Positions 51,992 through 61,066 of a stretch of DNA of 64,000 bases are shown here, piece after piece. Below the pieces are notes generated by a model. It did not search any database and was not told the DNA's origin. It was given only the letters and a program-made list of their open reading frames with translations. Numbering within the stretch: the stretch's first letter is position 1; every line of letters begins with the position of its first letter. The position numbers were made by a program, and so were the translations under genes. The DNA lies in NCBI GenBank assembly GCA_944326525.1, contig CALVEG010000001.1, positions 124,001-188,000 of the forward strand, in the 5' to 3' direction. Source of the stretch: Candidatus Gastranaerophilales bacterium (lineage in GTDB: Bacteria > Cyanobacteriota > Vampirovibrionia > Gastranaerophilales > Gastranaerophilaceae).

Positions 51992-54568
51992 CTAATTGAA
52001 TAAATTCAATTGCGGAACTGAAAGTTCTTTATTGTCCTGTTTCTTACGGGTAGCAAGATTGCTAGAAAAATCTTTTTGCATTTTATTCATCAAATCCTGA
52101 GAACGCTTGATTACAGAAGATGGCAACCCTGCCATTTTCGCAACTTGAATACCATAACTTTTGCTTGCACCGCCCTGGACAATTTTACGTAAAAACTCAA
52201 TTTCTCCATCTGATTCTGTAATCGTTATTCTGTAATTTTTAATCTGAGGATAAGTATTTGTCATTACGTTTAATTCGTGGTAGTGCGTTGCAAAAATACA
52301 TCTTGCCTTAATTTTTGTTGCTATAAATTCTGCAACTGACCAAGCTATTGCAACCCCGTCATAAGTGCTGGTGCCTCGTCCGATTTCATCAAGTAATATA
52401 AGACTTTTGTCTGTTGCGGAATTAAGAATATGAGCTGTTTCAATCATTTCTACCATAAATGTTGATTGCCCTAAAGTTAAATCGTCAGACGCTCCGACTC
52501 GTGTGAAAATTTTATCGGTAACCCCGAGTTTTACGTAATCTGCAGGAACCCATGAACCAATTTGCGCTAAAATTGCAATTAGGGCATTCTGCCTCATATA
52601 AGTTGATTTTCCTGCCATATTCGGGCCTGTCAAAATCATAAATTGGGTTTTATCAGTTGAATTGCTTTGAAGTTCTAAGTCGTTTGCTACATATTCTCCT
52701 AGCGGTAAAATTTTCTCTAAAACCGGATGTCTGCCGTTTTTAACAATAAAATCTCCGGATTCGTCAATCTCAGGTTTGCAATAATTGTTTTCTGCGGCTG
52801 TTTGAGCTAATGACGTTAATACATCAGCTCTTGCTATACAATCTGCAATTTCTCTTATTTTTGTTACAAACTCTTTTGAATATTCTCGAAAATCTGTGAA
52901 TAATTTATATTCAAGCTCTGTTGCCTTAAATTTTGCTGATAAAACATCGTCTTCGTGTTTTTTGAGTTCTTCTGTTATAAATCTTTCAGCACCGGTAAGT
53001 GTTTGTTTCCTGATATAAGTTGAAGGAACAAGGTTTCTGTATGAGTTTGTAACCTCTATAAAATATCCGAAAACTCTGTTATAACCGACTTTTAAATTTT
53101 TAATTCCAGTCGCTTCTTTTTCCCGTTCTTCAAAATCTAAAAGCCACTGCTCTCCATTTGTGAGAAGTCCTCTATAGTAATCAAGTTCTCCTGATACGCC
53201 CTCATTTATTATTCCGCCTTCTTTTATAATCATCGGGGCATCATCTTTTATTGTTTTGCATATTAATTCAGAAAATTCATTTATTTCATCTTTATATTGC
53301 ACAATTGAGTTGAACGGATTATTTGTAAGACCTTCAGCTGCTTCAATTAGTTCAGGGAAAAGTTTTAATGATGCCATTAGGCTTAAAAAGTCTTTTGGAT
53401 TTGCTGAATTGTTACTCAATCTTGTTGCAAGTCGTTGAATATCATAAATCTTTTCCAAAACTTCTATCAATGCAATACGAATATCTGATTTTTCAATAAA
53501 TTCACTTACCGCATCCTGTCGTTTTAAGATATCCGCAACTCTTTTTAGAGGCTGGCATATCCAGTTTCTTAAAAGTCTTGCGCCCATATTGGTTTTTGTT
53601 TTGTCGATTGCCCAGAGAAGCGATCCGTATTTGTTTTTTTCTCTTAAGGTTTCGACAAGTTCAAGATTTTTCCTTGTTCCTGAATCTATTATCATGAATT
53701 CGGAAAGTTCATAAGCTTCGATTTTTTCGATTTTAGGAACATTTTCTTTCATGTTTTCCCAGACGTAAGCAATTAAAGCACCTGCTGCTCTGAAAGCTGT
53801 TTTATATTTATCGTATCCGAATGCCGTAAGAGCTGCTGGGGTAAATACCGCTTTTAAATTGTTATCAGTCATTGAAAAGTCAAAAACATTAGACGGAATT
53901 TTGGTGCAGTTGTATAATTGTGTGACGTTTTCAGGAAGATCAACTTTTTCATCCGGAACTATTTGAAATGGTTTTATTTCACCTCTTGTTGCAGGAGCTA
54001 TAATTTCTGCAGGCGAAATCCTTGCAAGTTCTGACATTAAAAGCTCCAAAGGTGCTTGAGTTACTTTAAATTCTCCGGTTGAAATATCTGCGTATGCAAA
54101 TCCGTAAAGTCCTGATTTTTCATCTTTAAACATTGCTGCAAGATAGTTATTCTTGTTTTGGTTTAAAAAGTCACTTTCTGTGAGTGTTCCGGACGTTACA
54201 ATTCTTGTGACTCCACGCTTTACAATGCCTTTTGCATATTTTGGATCTTCAAGCTGCTCGCAAATTGCTACACGAATGTTTTTCTGTACAAGCTTCTCAA
54301 GGTAATTGTTTACTGCTTTATAAGGAATCCCGGCTAGAGGAATTCTGCCGTAAACAGGACCTGCCTCACGGCCTGTAAGCGTTAATTCAAGCTCTTTTGA
54401 CATTAAAACGGCATCTTCAAAGAATGTTTCGTAAAAATCTCCAAGCCTGTATAACAAAACAGCATCCGGATTTTGCCGCTTGGTTTGCAGATACTGCTGC
54501 ATTACCGGTGTTAAATCCTCAATTTTTACATCCCATGAATTTATTTGATTGATTTCTGATTTTGACAT
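51992..54568 (-). CDS. mutS: DNA mismatch repair protein MutS
   Basis: MutS recognises mismatches and small loops. The 858 residues include the mismatch-wedge motif GDFYETFFEDA (Phe-x-Glu), the clamp and lever helices, the ATPase with GPNMAGKSTYMRQ near 640, LTLGQSTFMVEM, LLDEIGRGTSTYDG and THYHEL, and the helix-turn-helix end. With MutS2 at 24956 the genome has both paralogues. An extended -10 (TGC TATAAT, 54581-54589) lies 12 bases before the ATG and no ribosome site is seen. Confidence 0.98.
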   Translation of the reverse strand: MSKSEINQINSWDVKIEDLTPVMQQYLQTKRQNPDAVLLYRLGDFYETFFEDAVLMSKELELTLTGREAGPVYGRIPLAGIPYKAVNNYLEKLVQKNIRVAICEQLEDPKYAKGIVKRGVTRIVTSGTLTESDFLNQNKNNYLAAMFKDEKSGLYGFAYADISTGEFKVTQAPLELLMSELARISPAEIIAPATRGEIKPFQIVPDEKVDLPENVTQLYNCTKIPSNVFDFSMTDNNLKAVFTPAALTAFGYDKYKTAFRAAGALIAYVWENMKENVPKIEKIEAYELSEFMIIDSGTRKNLELVETLREKNKYGSLLWAIDKTKTNMGARLLRNWICQPLKRVADILKRQDAVSEFIEKSDIRIALIEVLEKIYDIQRLATRLSNNSANPKDFLSLMASLKLFPELIEAAEGLTNNPFNSIVQYKDEINEFSELICKTIKDDAPMIIKEGGIINEGVSGELDYYRGLLTNGEQWLLDFEEREKEATGIKNLKVGYNRVFGYFIEVTNSYRNLVPSTYIRKQTLTGAERFITEELKKHEDDVLSAKFKATELEYKLFTDFREYSKEFVTKIREIADCIARADVLTSLAQTAAENNYCKPEIDESGDFIVKNGRHPVLEKILPLGEYVANDLELQSNSTDKTQFMILTGPNMAGKSTYMRQNALIAILAQIGSWVPADYVKLGVTDKIFTRVGASDDLTLGQSTFMVEMIETAHILNSATDKSLILLDEIGRGTSTYDGVAIAWSVAEFIATKIKARCIFATHYHELNVMTNTYPQIKNYRITITESDGEIEFLRKIVQGGASKSYGIQVAKMAGLPSSVIKRSQDLMNKMQKDFSSNLATRKKQDNKELSVPQLNLFN

Positions 54569-54580
54569 AGCTATAATCAG

Positions 54581-54589
54581 ATTATAGCA
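54581..54589 (-). promoter_or_regulatory. Extended -10 promoter of mutS
   Basis: TGC TATAAT on the minus strand ends 12 bases before the mutS ATG, so the leader would be about five bases. Confidence 0.5.
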
Positions 54590-54606
54590 TGAAATAGGAA
54601 AACGGT

Positions 54607-55206
54607 ATGGGCTGTTTGAAAAATATTTTTATGGCAATTCTATTAGCACTGGCTTTTGTCGGGTTTATGTCGCTTGGCGGCGGCAGGCTTGCCGGTGACA
54701 TTATTGATAATTTTTTAAATCCTCCTAAGGATGAACTTGTGAAAAAAGCTGAAAAAGTTGGTGATTTTTCAAAAATTAATGATGAATTTGAACTTGAAAG
54801 AGCTGCAGGAATGCTTGGCTACAATGGGGTTGTCGCAGAACATAAAGCTTCGGGGCAAAAGCTCCTTGTGATTGATACTAATAATAAACCTATTTTAACT
54901 CAGGATGATATAAAATCTGATAAAATTGAAGATAAATTAATCGGTCTTACTCAAAAAGTAAAATATCAGGCTTTTCAGGTTGAGGATTTTAAAATTACAA
55001 AACGCGGAACTTTAAATTCTTTTGGTAAAGATGTTCCGTACGTTAAATTTGAAGCAAGGGCTAAAAAGCTTCCTATTGGTGATATCGCAGGAATTATCTC
55101 TGTTGCGGAAAATAAAGACGGTGAACAAAGACTTCTTGTTGCTGCAAACGAAAAGAAACGTTATTCACAATTGATTTCCGATGAGTTTTTTAAAGCGGTT
55201 AAATAA
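54607..55206 (+). CDS. Membrane-anchored protein of unknown function
   Basis: The 199-residue product has one N-terminal membrane segment (IFMAILLALAFVGFMSLGGG). A soluble mixed alpha/beta domain of about 165 residues follows, with strands such as YNGVVAEHKASGQKLLVID and VPYVKFEARAKKLPIGDIAGI. No family is recognised. It starts divergently 38 bases from mutS and ends one base before the convergent ricT stop. Confidence 0.65.
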   Translation: MGCLKNIFMAILLALAFVGFMSLGGGRLAGDIIDNFLNPPKDELVKKAEKVGDFSKINDEFELERAAGMLGYNGVVAEHKASGQKLLVIDTNNKPILTQDDIKSDKIEDKLIGLTQKVKYQAFQVEDFKITKRGTLNSFGKDVPYVKFEARAKKLPIGDIAGIISVAENKDGEQRLLVAANEKKRYSQLISDEFFKAVK

Positions 55207-55207
55207 A

Positions 55208-56134
55208 TTACACATTTCCTGTTGAACTGTTGCGGTCATCTTCTAGCTGTTTAATATCAATTTCGCTGTCAGAATCGTCTGAATAAGAATTTATTACAGG
55301 AATATCGATTTCAACATTGACATCTGCATCAACCATTTCGATATCAGTTTTTGGAAATTCTTTGACTTTTCCGTCTTCCATTTTAACGGCAACTTTTCCG
55401 CTCAAGAACTGTAAATAGCATACTTTGCCAAGTCCTTCAGGCGTCATAACTGATGAGCCGACCGGAGGCATACCTTTTGCTGCATCTATGTAGTTGGAGT
55501 ATTCATAAGTTAGGCAGCATAACAATCTTCCGCAAGTTCCGGAAATTTTCCCCGGAGCAATAGGCATTCCTTGATCTTTTGCAAGTTTTACGTTTATCGT
55601 CGCAAACTTTCTCAAAAAACTTGAACAGCAAAATGGACGTCCGCAAATCCCCATTCCTTCAAGGATAGAGGTTTCATCTCGAACTCCGATATGTCGTAAA
55701 TCTATCCTTACTCTTGTAAAGGTTTGTGTTAAATCCTTTAATAATGCCCTAAAATCAACCCTTTCAGGAGCTGTATAGTAAAAGGTTATTTTTCTTCTGT
55801 CAAATGTTATTCTGCATTGAACAAGATTCATTGCAAGTTTGTGCTGCTGCACGAGCGCTTGGCACTTGAAAAAGGAGGTTACTTCTTCTTTTTTTATTTC
55901 TTCCAAAGTTTGTAAATCGCGTTGGTTTAAAACTCTTATTACGTTTAAGGCTTCTGGTTTATTTTTGTTTTTTCCCCAAATCGCGGAAATTCTGGAATTT
56001 ACTCTGATTGCCTTAAGTGCTTCTTCGCCTTTATCTGTTCTTACAAGCACCATTTGCCCATCTTCAAGCGTTATGTTGTCAGGTACATTTAACGGGTAAA
56101 ATGTGTTTTTTATATAATTTACTGCAAATTTCAT
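55208..56134 (-). CDS. ricT: PSP1-domain protein of the RicT/YaaT family
   Basis: This 308-residue cytosolic protein has the PSP1 C-terminal domain. In Bacillus, RicT works with RicA and RicF in an Fe-S complex that promotes RNase Y cleavage. The cysteine signature is GICGRPFCCSSFL and GTCGRLLCCLTYEY; DLRHIGVRDETSILEGMG precedes it. The C-terminal 50 residues are acidic. It follows gpsA with 2 bases between them, and murQ is upstream, so the three form one unit. The partner genes ricA/ricF are not visible here. Confidence 0.92.
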   Translation of the reverse strand: MKFAVNYIKNTFYPLNVPDNITLEDGQMVLVRTDKGEEALKAIRVNSRISAIWGKNKNKPEALNVIRVLNQRDLQTLEEIKKEEVTSFFKCQALVQQHKLAMNLVQCRITFDRRKITFYYTAPERVDFRALLKDLTQTFTRVRIDLRHIGVRDETSILEGMGICGRPFCCSSFLRKFATINVKLAKDQGMPIAPGKISGTCGRLLCCLTYEYSNYIDAAKGMPPVGSSVMTPEGLGKVCYLQFLSGKVAVKMEDGKVKEFPKTDIEMVDADVNVEIDIPVINSYSDDSDSEIDIKQLEDDRNSSTGNV

Positions 56135-56136
56135 CT

Positions 56137-57138
56137 CTAAACGTATCTCTCTTCTTCTTTAAGTTTCCTGTTCATTAATTTTTCAAGCAATGCTCTTGGT
56201 GTAATATCAGTGTATACGGCTTCATAAATTGCCGCTGATACAGGAACTTCTATCCCGAGTTTTTTGGCTAATTCACAAATCGCTTTTGAGGTCTTTACAC
56301 CTTCAGCTACTGAACCAAGTTCTGATAATATATCGTCAATTTTCTTGCCTTTTGCAAGCATTGAGCCAACTGTATAATTTCTTGACATCGGGCTTGAGCA
56401 GGTCGCAATTAAATCTCCCATTCCTGATAGACCGTATAAAGTCGATGGATTTGCGCCAAGCTGGATGCTTACTCTAACAATCTCTGCCATTCCTCTGGTT
56501 AAAAGCGAACCTGTGCAATTGTCGCCTAAGCCCATCGTTTTAGCAAAGCCTGAGGCGATTGCAATTACGTTTTTTAAGCTTCCGCCAAGCTCTACTCCGA
56601 TTACATCAGTGTTTGTGTATAGTCTAAATCTGTTCGGCACAGAACATGCTTTTTGTACAAATTCTGCAATTTTTATATCTTCACAGGCAACAGATGCAGC
56701 TGTCGGAAGTCCCAATAAAACTTCTTTTGCAAGAGTAGGGCCTGATAATATCGCAAGCTTTTGCTCCGGTAATACCGATTTGATTACTTCTGACATACGC
56801 ATTAATGACGGAAGTTCGATGCCTTTTGAGGCATTTACCAAAATTTGTTCAGGCTTTATTCCTGCTGTTTTAAGATTTTCGCAAACATCTCTGGTGCCAG
56901 AAGTCGCTACTACATTTAAAATTATATTTGCATCTTTTATTGCTTCTTTTAGATCTGAGGTTATTTCAACTTTGTCTTTCAATTGGACTTCTAAAGGTTT
57001 TGAGGCGTGTTTATTTTTTATCAGATCCTCTGATAAGTCTTTTTCTCTCCCCCAGACAGTTACCTGTTCAAAATTGTCTGTTAAAAGCCAAGCCAATGTA
57101 AGCCCCCAACATCCTGCTCCAATTACTGTCAATTTCAT
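56137..57138 (-). CDS. gpsA: Glycerol-3-phosphate dehydrogenase (NAD(P)+)
   Basis: The 333-residue enzyme makes sn-glycerol-3-phosphate for phospholipids from dihydroxyacetone phosphate. GAGCWGLTLAWLL is the Rossmann motif (Cys in place of the usual Ala/Ser-rich GAGxWGTALA), ASKGIE, SGPTLAKEV, GVELGGSLKNVIAIASG with the catalytic lysine, and NSRNYTVG-like MSRNYTVG complete it. VAEGVKTSKAI and a C-terminal short tail end it. It precedes ricT and follows murQ. Confidence 0.97.
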   Translation of the reverse strand: MKLTVIGAGCWGLTLAWLLTDNFEQVTVWGREKDLSEDLIKNKHASKPLEVQLKDKVEITSDLKEAIKDANIILNVVATSGTRDVCENLKTAGIKPEQILVNASKGIELPSLMRMSEVIKSVLPEQKLAILSGPTLAKEVLLGLPTAASVACEDIKIAEFVQKACSVPNRFRLYTNTDVIGVELGGSLKNVIAIASGFAKTMGLGDNCTGSLLTRGMAEIVRVSIQLGANPSTLYGLSGMGDLIATCSSPMSRNYTVGSMLAKGKKIDDILSELGSVAEGVKTSKAICELAKKLGIEVPVSAAIYEAVYTDITPRALLEKLMNRKLKEEERYV

Positions 57139-57165
57139 ATTATGTTTGTCCTCATTTTCTTTCTA

Positions 57166-58059
57166 TTATACTGCGGTCCCTGCTTGTAACAGTTTTCTTA
57201 ATACTCCGCGATGTTTCTTTAATTCTGCTCGAGCATCTTCTAAGTCGAGATTTAATTCTAATGTTACTATCGCAGTTTTTATTTCCCAATTGCATTTTAG
57301 TAGTGCGGCTAAAGCTTCACTGTGAGAAACTTCTGCTATTTGCGCAACTATTCGAATAGCTCGGTCTTTTAATTTTTCATTAACTGCCTGAAGGTCAATC
57401 ATGAAGTTTTCGTACGTTTTACCTATTTTTATCATAGCACCTGTTGAGAGCATATTCAATATCATCTTTTGTGCTGTTCCTGCTTTTAAACGGCTTGAGC
57501 CTGCGATTACTTCAGGACCTACTTCTGCACATATTACAAGTCCCGCTTCTTCTGCTATTCTTCCTTTATGATTGCAAGTTATACCGATGGTTTTGCAGCC
57601 GACTTCCTCTGCTCGTTTTAAAACTCCGAGTAAATACTTCGGATTGCCGCTTGCTGAAATTACAACTGCTACATCATCCGGTTTTAAAATTGAAGCATCT
57701 TTATAGCCTAAATCAGGATTATCTTCAGCGCCTTCTATTGAATGTCTTATCGCTTCATCTCCGCCTGCTATAAAACCTGTTACCATATCTTTAGGTACAC
57801 TGAATGTCGGAGGACATTCTGAGGCATCAAGAATACCTAAGCGACCTGATGTGCCGGCTCCAAAATAGTATAGTCTTCCGCCTTTTAAAAATTGCTTTGC
57901 GATTAGATCAATTCCTTCTGCTATATGCTCCGCTTCATCTTCTACTGCTAGTGCAACAAGCTTGTCTTCATTGTTCATCTTTTTTACAATTTCAATGGTC
58001 GGAAGGATATCTATATCCTTGGTGTTTTCGTTTCTAAATTCCGTAATAATGTCGCTCAT
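57166..58059 (-). CDS. murQ: N-acetylmuramic acid 6-phosphate etherase
   Basis: MurQ cleaves the lactyl ether of MurNAc-6-phosphate, giving GlcNAc-6-phosphate and lactate in murein recycling. The 297 residues include YFGAGTSGRLGILDASECPPTF, GGDEAIRHSIEGAEDN and SASGNPKYLLGVL of the SIS fold. ELVLECN-like LKCNWEIKTAIVTLEL and the typical C-terminal helix LEDARAELKKHRG close it. It leads the unit with gpsA and ricT. GAAAGGG is placed before the ATG. Confidence 0.97.
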   Translation of the reverse strand: MSDIITEFRNENTKDIDILPTIEIVKKMNNEDKLVALAVEDEAEHIAEGIDLIAKQFLKGGRLYYFGAGTSGRLGILDASECPPTFSVPKDMVTGFIAGGDEAIRHSIEGAEDNPDLGYKDASILKPDDVAVVISASGNPKYLLGVLKRAEEVGCKTIGITCNHKGRIAEEAGLVICAEVGPEVIAGSSRLKAGTAQKMILNMLSTGAMIKIGKTYENFMIDLQAVNEKLKDRAIRIVAQIAEVSHSEALAALLKCNWEIKTAIVTLELNLDLEDARAELKKHRGVLRKLLQAGTAV

Positions 58060-58098
58060 TTTAAAACCCTTTCTATATAAACACTAAAACAAATTTCT

Positions 58099-58503
58099 TT
58101 ATGCTAAATATGCTTTTGCAGCGGTCTTTTGATTAGGGCTCATTTTAGGCAGAACCTTTTCAAAAGATAGTCTTGATTTATCTATTAAAAACTCACGCAA
58201 TTTGCCTGTTTTCGGATACATCGCTTCAAAAGCGTTTTCAAATGACTCATACGCAGGTCTTACTTGCGGTTGTTTTTTAAGGATGTTGTAGCTATAAAAC
58301 CATTGTGGACATGTACATACCGGAAGAGATAAGGCTTTGTCTGTTTCATTTGTTATTATAGCTTTTGCGACAGAAGGATTCTGTGTCCCTTTGTTGTAAA
58401 ATTCAATAAGGTCGTTTGTTGCAGAACTCTTTTTCCCTAGAGGTGCAGAGCTGTTGCAGGCTTTTATAAATAAATTTCTTACTGTATCTATTTTCATACT
58501 CAT
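58099..58503 (-). CDS. Small basic protein of unknown function
   Basis: The 134-residue product has no signal peptide. It is helical and basic, with DTVRNLFIKACNSSAPLGKK near the start, VCTCPQWFYSYNILKKQPQV (cysteine pair C-x-C) in the middle, and AMYPKTGKLREFLIDKSRLSF toward the end. No family is recognised. AAGGAG precedes the start. It lies 20 bases after the ribH stop on the same strand, so it may be translated from the ribH transcript. Confidence 0.6.
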   Translation of the reverse strand: MSMKIDTVRNLFIKACNSSAPLGKKSSATNDLIEFYNKGTQNPSVAKAIITNETDKALSLPVCTCPQWFYSYNILKKQPQVRPAYESFENAFEAMYPKTGKLREFLIDKSRLSFEKVLPKMSPNQKTAAKAYLA

Positions 58504-58523
58504 TATATAAACTCCTTTAATCC

Positions 58524-58982
58524 CTATAATTTCATTAAATTAGCCATTTCAATAGCTGATTTTGCAGCGTCAGAACCTTTGTTTCCGGCTTTTGTTCCTG
58601 CTCTTTCGATTGCCTGCTCCAGATTATCTGTTGTAAGAACTCCAAAGATTACCGGAATTCCTGTGTGCAAGCTTACCTGTGCAACTCCTTTGGAAACTTC
58701 CGCGCTTACGTAATCAAAATGCGGCGTTGATCCTTTTATTACAGCACCTAGTGTTATTATTGCATTATATTTCCCGCGTTTTGCAAATTTCTGGGCTGCT
58801 ATAGGTATCTCAAATGCGCCTGGAACTTTTACTATATCTATGTTATCTTCCGATACTCCATGGCGTTTAAGTTCGTCTATCGCTCCTGAAAGAAGTTTTG
58901 ATCCTATAAAATCGTTAAATCTTGATATGATTATACAAAAATTTTCATTTCCTGCTACTAACTGACCTTCATATGTTTTCAT
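58524..58982 (-). CDS. ribH: 6,7-dimethyl-8-ribityllumazine synthase
   Basis: RibH condenses ribityl-aminouracil and dihydroxybutanone phosphate in riboflavin synthesis, normally in large capsids. The 152 residues contain [49 protein letters not shown] with the phosphate and substrate residues, and [24 protein letters not shown] precedes the start. No other rib gene is nearby and the leader lacks the FMN riboswitch signature. Confidence 0.98.
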   Translation of the reverse strand: MKTYEGQLVAGNENFCIIISRFNDFIGSKLLSGAIDELKRHGVSEDNIDIVKVPGAFEIPIAAQKFAKRGKYNAIITLGAVIKGSTPHFDYVSAEVSKGVAQVSLHTGIPVIFGVLTTDNLEQAIERAGTKAGNKGSDAAKSAIEMANLMKL

Positions 58983-59084
58983 AATTTTTCTCCATTAGCT
59001 TTGGGCAGTTCCTTATAATATCCCTTTTTATGATTGCTCAAAGCCTTAACCTTTGTCTATGCAACTATTTTAACTCATTTAAGC

Positions 59085-59792
59085 TTATTTTACAACAAAC
59101 GGGAGAAAAATCTTATAAAAAATATATAATGCAGCGAGTATCAGCAGAATTCCGCTGATTTTCAAAAGCCAGTCGGAAAATTTGTAAAACCCTTTCCAGT
59201 TTTTGAGTTTTGAAGTCAGGACGCCTGCAAAAATAAGAATTATTCCCTGCCCGAGAGCAAACAAAAACAGCATTACAACAGACTGTGCCATGCTTGCCGA
59301 AAGCGACGCAAATGCCATTATTGCAGCTAAGATGGGAGTAGAACAAGGTGTTCCTGCAAGTGCAAACACTGCTCCTAAAAGTATAGGGTATAAAAATACA
59401 TTTTTACCGTCACTTTGCGGCATCTCTTTTATTATGACGGGCATGTCAAAATCCAGAATCCCAACAAGTTTTAAGCCCATTATAAGAACTATTGAGGCCA
59501 GTACCAGACCAAAGTATCCACCGGCAAATGATACGAAAACTTTTCCTGTTAGGGCACAGATTATTCCGATTATTGAAAATACAATCGCTGTTCCCAGTAC
59601 GAAAAATAACATCTGTAAAAATGTTTTTCCGCTCGATCTTTCTTTAGAATATCCGCCGATATACCCGACTATTAAAGGTATCATTGCTAACGAACAAGGA
59701 GAAATTGATGCTACTACTCCTCCTAAAAATGACAACCAAAAAAGTAGTACAATGTTCCCGCTGTTCGTAAACAATTCTACATAATTTCCCAT
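59085..59792 (-). CDS. CcdA/DsbD-type membrane thiol transporter
   Basis: The 235-residue six-helix protein moves reducing power across the inner membrane. SFLGGVVASISPCSLAMIPLIVGYIGG holds the first cysteine and ALAGTPCSTPILAAIM the second, the redox pair of the CcdA family. It starts by one shared base (TAATG) with the stop of the thioredoxin-like gene upstream, so the two are a coupled reductant pair. Confidence 0.93.
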   Translation of the reverse strand: MGNYVELFTNSGNIVLLFWLSFLGGVVASISPCSLAMIPLIVGYIGGYSKERSSGKTFLQMLFFVLGTAIVFSIIGIICALTGKVFVSFAGGYFGLVLASIVLIMGLKLVGILDFDMPVIIKEMPQSDGKNVFLYPILLGAVFALAGTPCSTPILAAIMAFASLSASMAQSVVMLFLFALGQGIILIFAGVLTSKLKNWKGFYKFSDWLLKISGILLILAALYIFYKIFLPFVVK

Positions 59793-60208
59793 TATTTAAG
59801 CCCTTTCAGATACCCTTCCAAAACGTCTTTATCAATTGCTCCTTCTACGCGTCTGACTTCTTTGTTGTTTGAGTCAAGAAAAATCATTGTAGGAACCAGA
59901 GTTATGTTATATTTTTTTATCTGTTCGTTTGTAAACGCTGTTCCGTCTTGAACTGAAATCTCTGTTAAAACTATATCGTTTGAATATTTTGGAAAAACTT
60001 CTTTAAATAATTTGTTCATTGTTTGACAGTCAAGACACATTGTGGATGTGAATTTCAATACCTGCGGTTTCCCTGTAGCAATAACATTTTCTGCGGTAGG
60101 TACTTCCATATTTGTTTTGGCTGTCGTTGTATTAGAATTGCTCAAAATCCAAAATGCCATAAGAGGTACAATAAACACTAATGCTATAATTACAATGTTT
60201 TTTTTCAT
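59792..60208 (-). CDS. Membrane-anchored thioredoxin-like protein
   Basis: The 138-residue protein has an N-terminal membrane anchor (IVIIALVFIVPLMAFWIL) and a thioredoxin fold facing outward. The active site is CLDC (Cys58, Cys61) instead of CGPC, VPTMIFLD provides the cis-proline, and KRVEGAIDKD-like RRVEGAIDKDVLEGYL ends it. It probably passes electrons from the CcdA-type protein encoded next to exported disulfides or cytochrome c apoproteins. GGAGA precedes the ATG. Confidence 0.9.
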   Translation of the reverse strand: MKKNIVIIALVFIVPLMAFWILSNSNTTTAKTNMEVPTAENVIATGKPQVLKFTSTMCLDCQTMNKLFKEVFPKYSNDIVLTEISVQDGTAFTNEQIKKYNITLVPTMIFLDSNNKEVRRVEGAIDKDVLEGYLKGLK

Positions 60209-60283
60209 GAAAATCTCTCCTTTTCGACTTACATATTATCATAAACCAAAAAGGATTTTCTCAAAACTCCAATAGGGTATTTT

Positions 60284-60727
60284 TTATTTATCTGACTGGG
60301 GCATTTGTTTTAGTTTATCAATGTTTTTTGCCACCATTAGCATGTTTGCACCAAAATATCCCAAAACGCCGCCTGCAGGAATTGTGAATAATCCTCTTAC
60401 CCATTTTTTAGGACTTAAAAACGATAATGCACCAAGAATTCCTATTCCCAAAATTGTTCCGCCTAATATTTTCTGCATCTTTTGCATTTTGTTTATTTGT
60501 GCCATTATCGCTTCTGCACTATTTTGTGGTTTTGATTCATTGTTTATTGGGGCTGAAACTTCTGCTTGTGAAGGCTCTTTTTTATCAAATTTGTCTTCAT
60601 TTACACTTTTGTTTTGAATTTCAGATGCCTTCTCCGTCGGTTGTTCGGCTTTTACATCCTTAACTTCAGAATTTTCGTTGGATTTAAATGAATAAACATT
60701 ACTATTTCTTACAGAATTTACGTACAT
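60284..60727 (-). CDS. Unknown protein with two C-terminal membrane segments
   Basis: The ATG at 60727 is chosen because AGGAGGT lies six bases before it; an ATG six codons upstream overlaps that site. The 147 residues begin with MYVNSVRNSNVYSFKSN, then a K/E/S-rich linker to about residue 85. Two membrane segments follow (ILGGTILGIGILGALSFL and GLFTIPAGGVLGYFGANMLMV). No family is recognised. It could anchor a soluble N-terminal tail at the membrane. Confidence 0.62.
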   Translation of the reverse strand: MYVNSVRNSNVYSFKSNENSEVKDVKAEQPTEKASEIQNKSVNEDKFDKKEPSQAEVSAPINNESKPQNSAEAIMAQINKMQKMQKILGGTILGIGILGALSFLSPKKWVRGLFTIPAGGVLGYFGANMLMVAKNIDKLKQMPQSDK

Positions 60728-60801
60728 AGGCAGACCTCCTGTCATTATTAAATCTAAACAGGATTTTTTTTGCCCTTTTAAGGATCATAATTTACAAAAA
60801 T

Positions 60802-60966
60802 TTAAAAATCCTCAGGAACAAAAAATGTTGCCTTTTGTAGTAATTCTCTTGTGTGTTCATAACAACATGAATTTCTTGTTATTTGTTGGTATTCTCTTAC
60901 AATGTTTAAAACATCATCTACGGACATCTTTATTATCCGTCGCTTTCCTTCTATTATTCTTGCCAT
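60802..60966 (-). CDS. Small 54-residue protein, unknown
   Basis: The ATG at 60966 has a good site (GAAAGGATAAAA) and is followed by an open frame of 54 codons to TAA. The product is helical and charged. It starts MARIIEGKRRIIKMSVDDV, carries a CCYEH cysteine/histidine pair near 34-38, and ends FFVPEDF. No family is recognised; IIKMSVDDVLNIVREYQ could be a dimer or DNA-contact helix. It lies 100 bases downstream of the DUF3137 gene on the same strand, in an otherwise empty stretch. Confidence 0.6.
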   Translation of the reverse strand: MARIIEGKRRIIKMSVDDVLNIVREYQQITRNSCCYEHTRELLQKATFFVPEDF

Positions 60967-61066
60967 ATTTTTATCCTTTCAAATCTATATACGGCAGATG
61001 CTTTTAAAACCTTTTGAAAGATCGTTCCAACAGTTTAGAAATTAATCTTCTAATTTGAAATTATTT

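Noticed and set aside
56465..57325. Open frame of 286 codons on the plus strand opposite gpsA and murQ
   Set aside because: It is antisense to two certain genes, has no ribosome site and a composition explained by their codons.
58983..59084. FMN riboswitch before ribH
   Set aside because: The conserved AGGGGUAGU-like elements of the FMN aptamer are missing and the gap is too short.
59203..59784. Open frame of 193 codons on the plus strand opposite the CcdA-type gene
   Set aside because: It is a mirror of a hydrophobic gene in the other strand, with no supporting signals.
60825..61007. Plus-strand frame of 60 codons in the gap before the DUF3137 gene
   Set aside because: It is hydrophobic by chance, lacks a ribosome site, and lies antisense to the better supported 54-residue gene.
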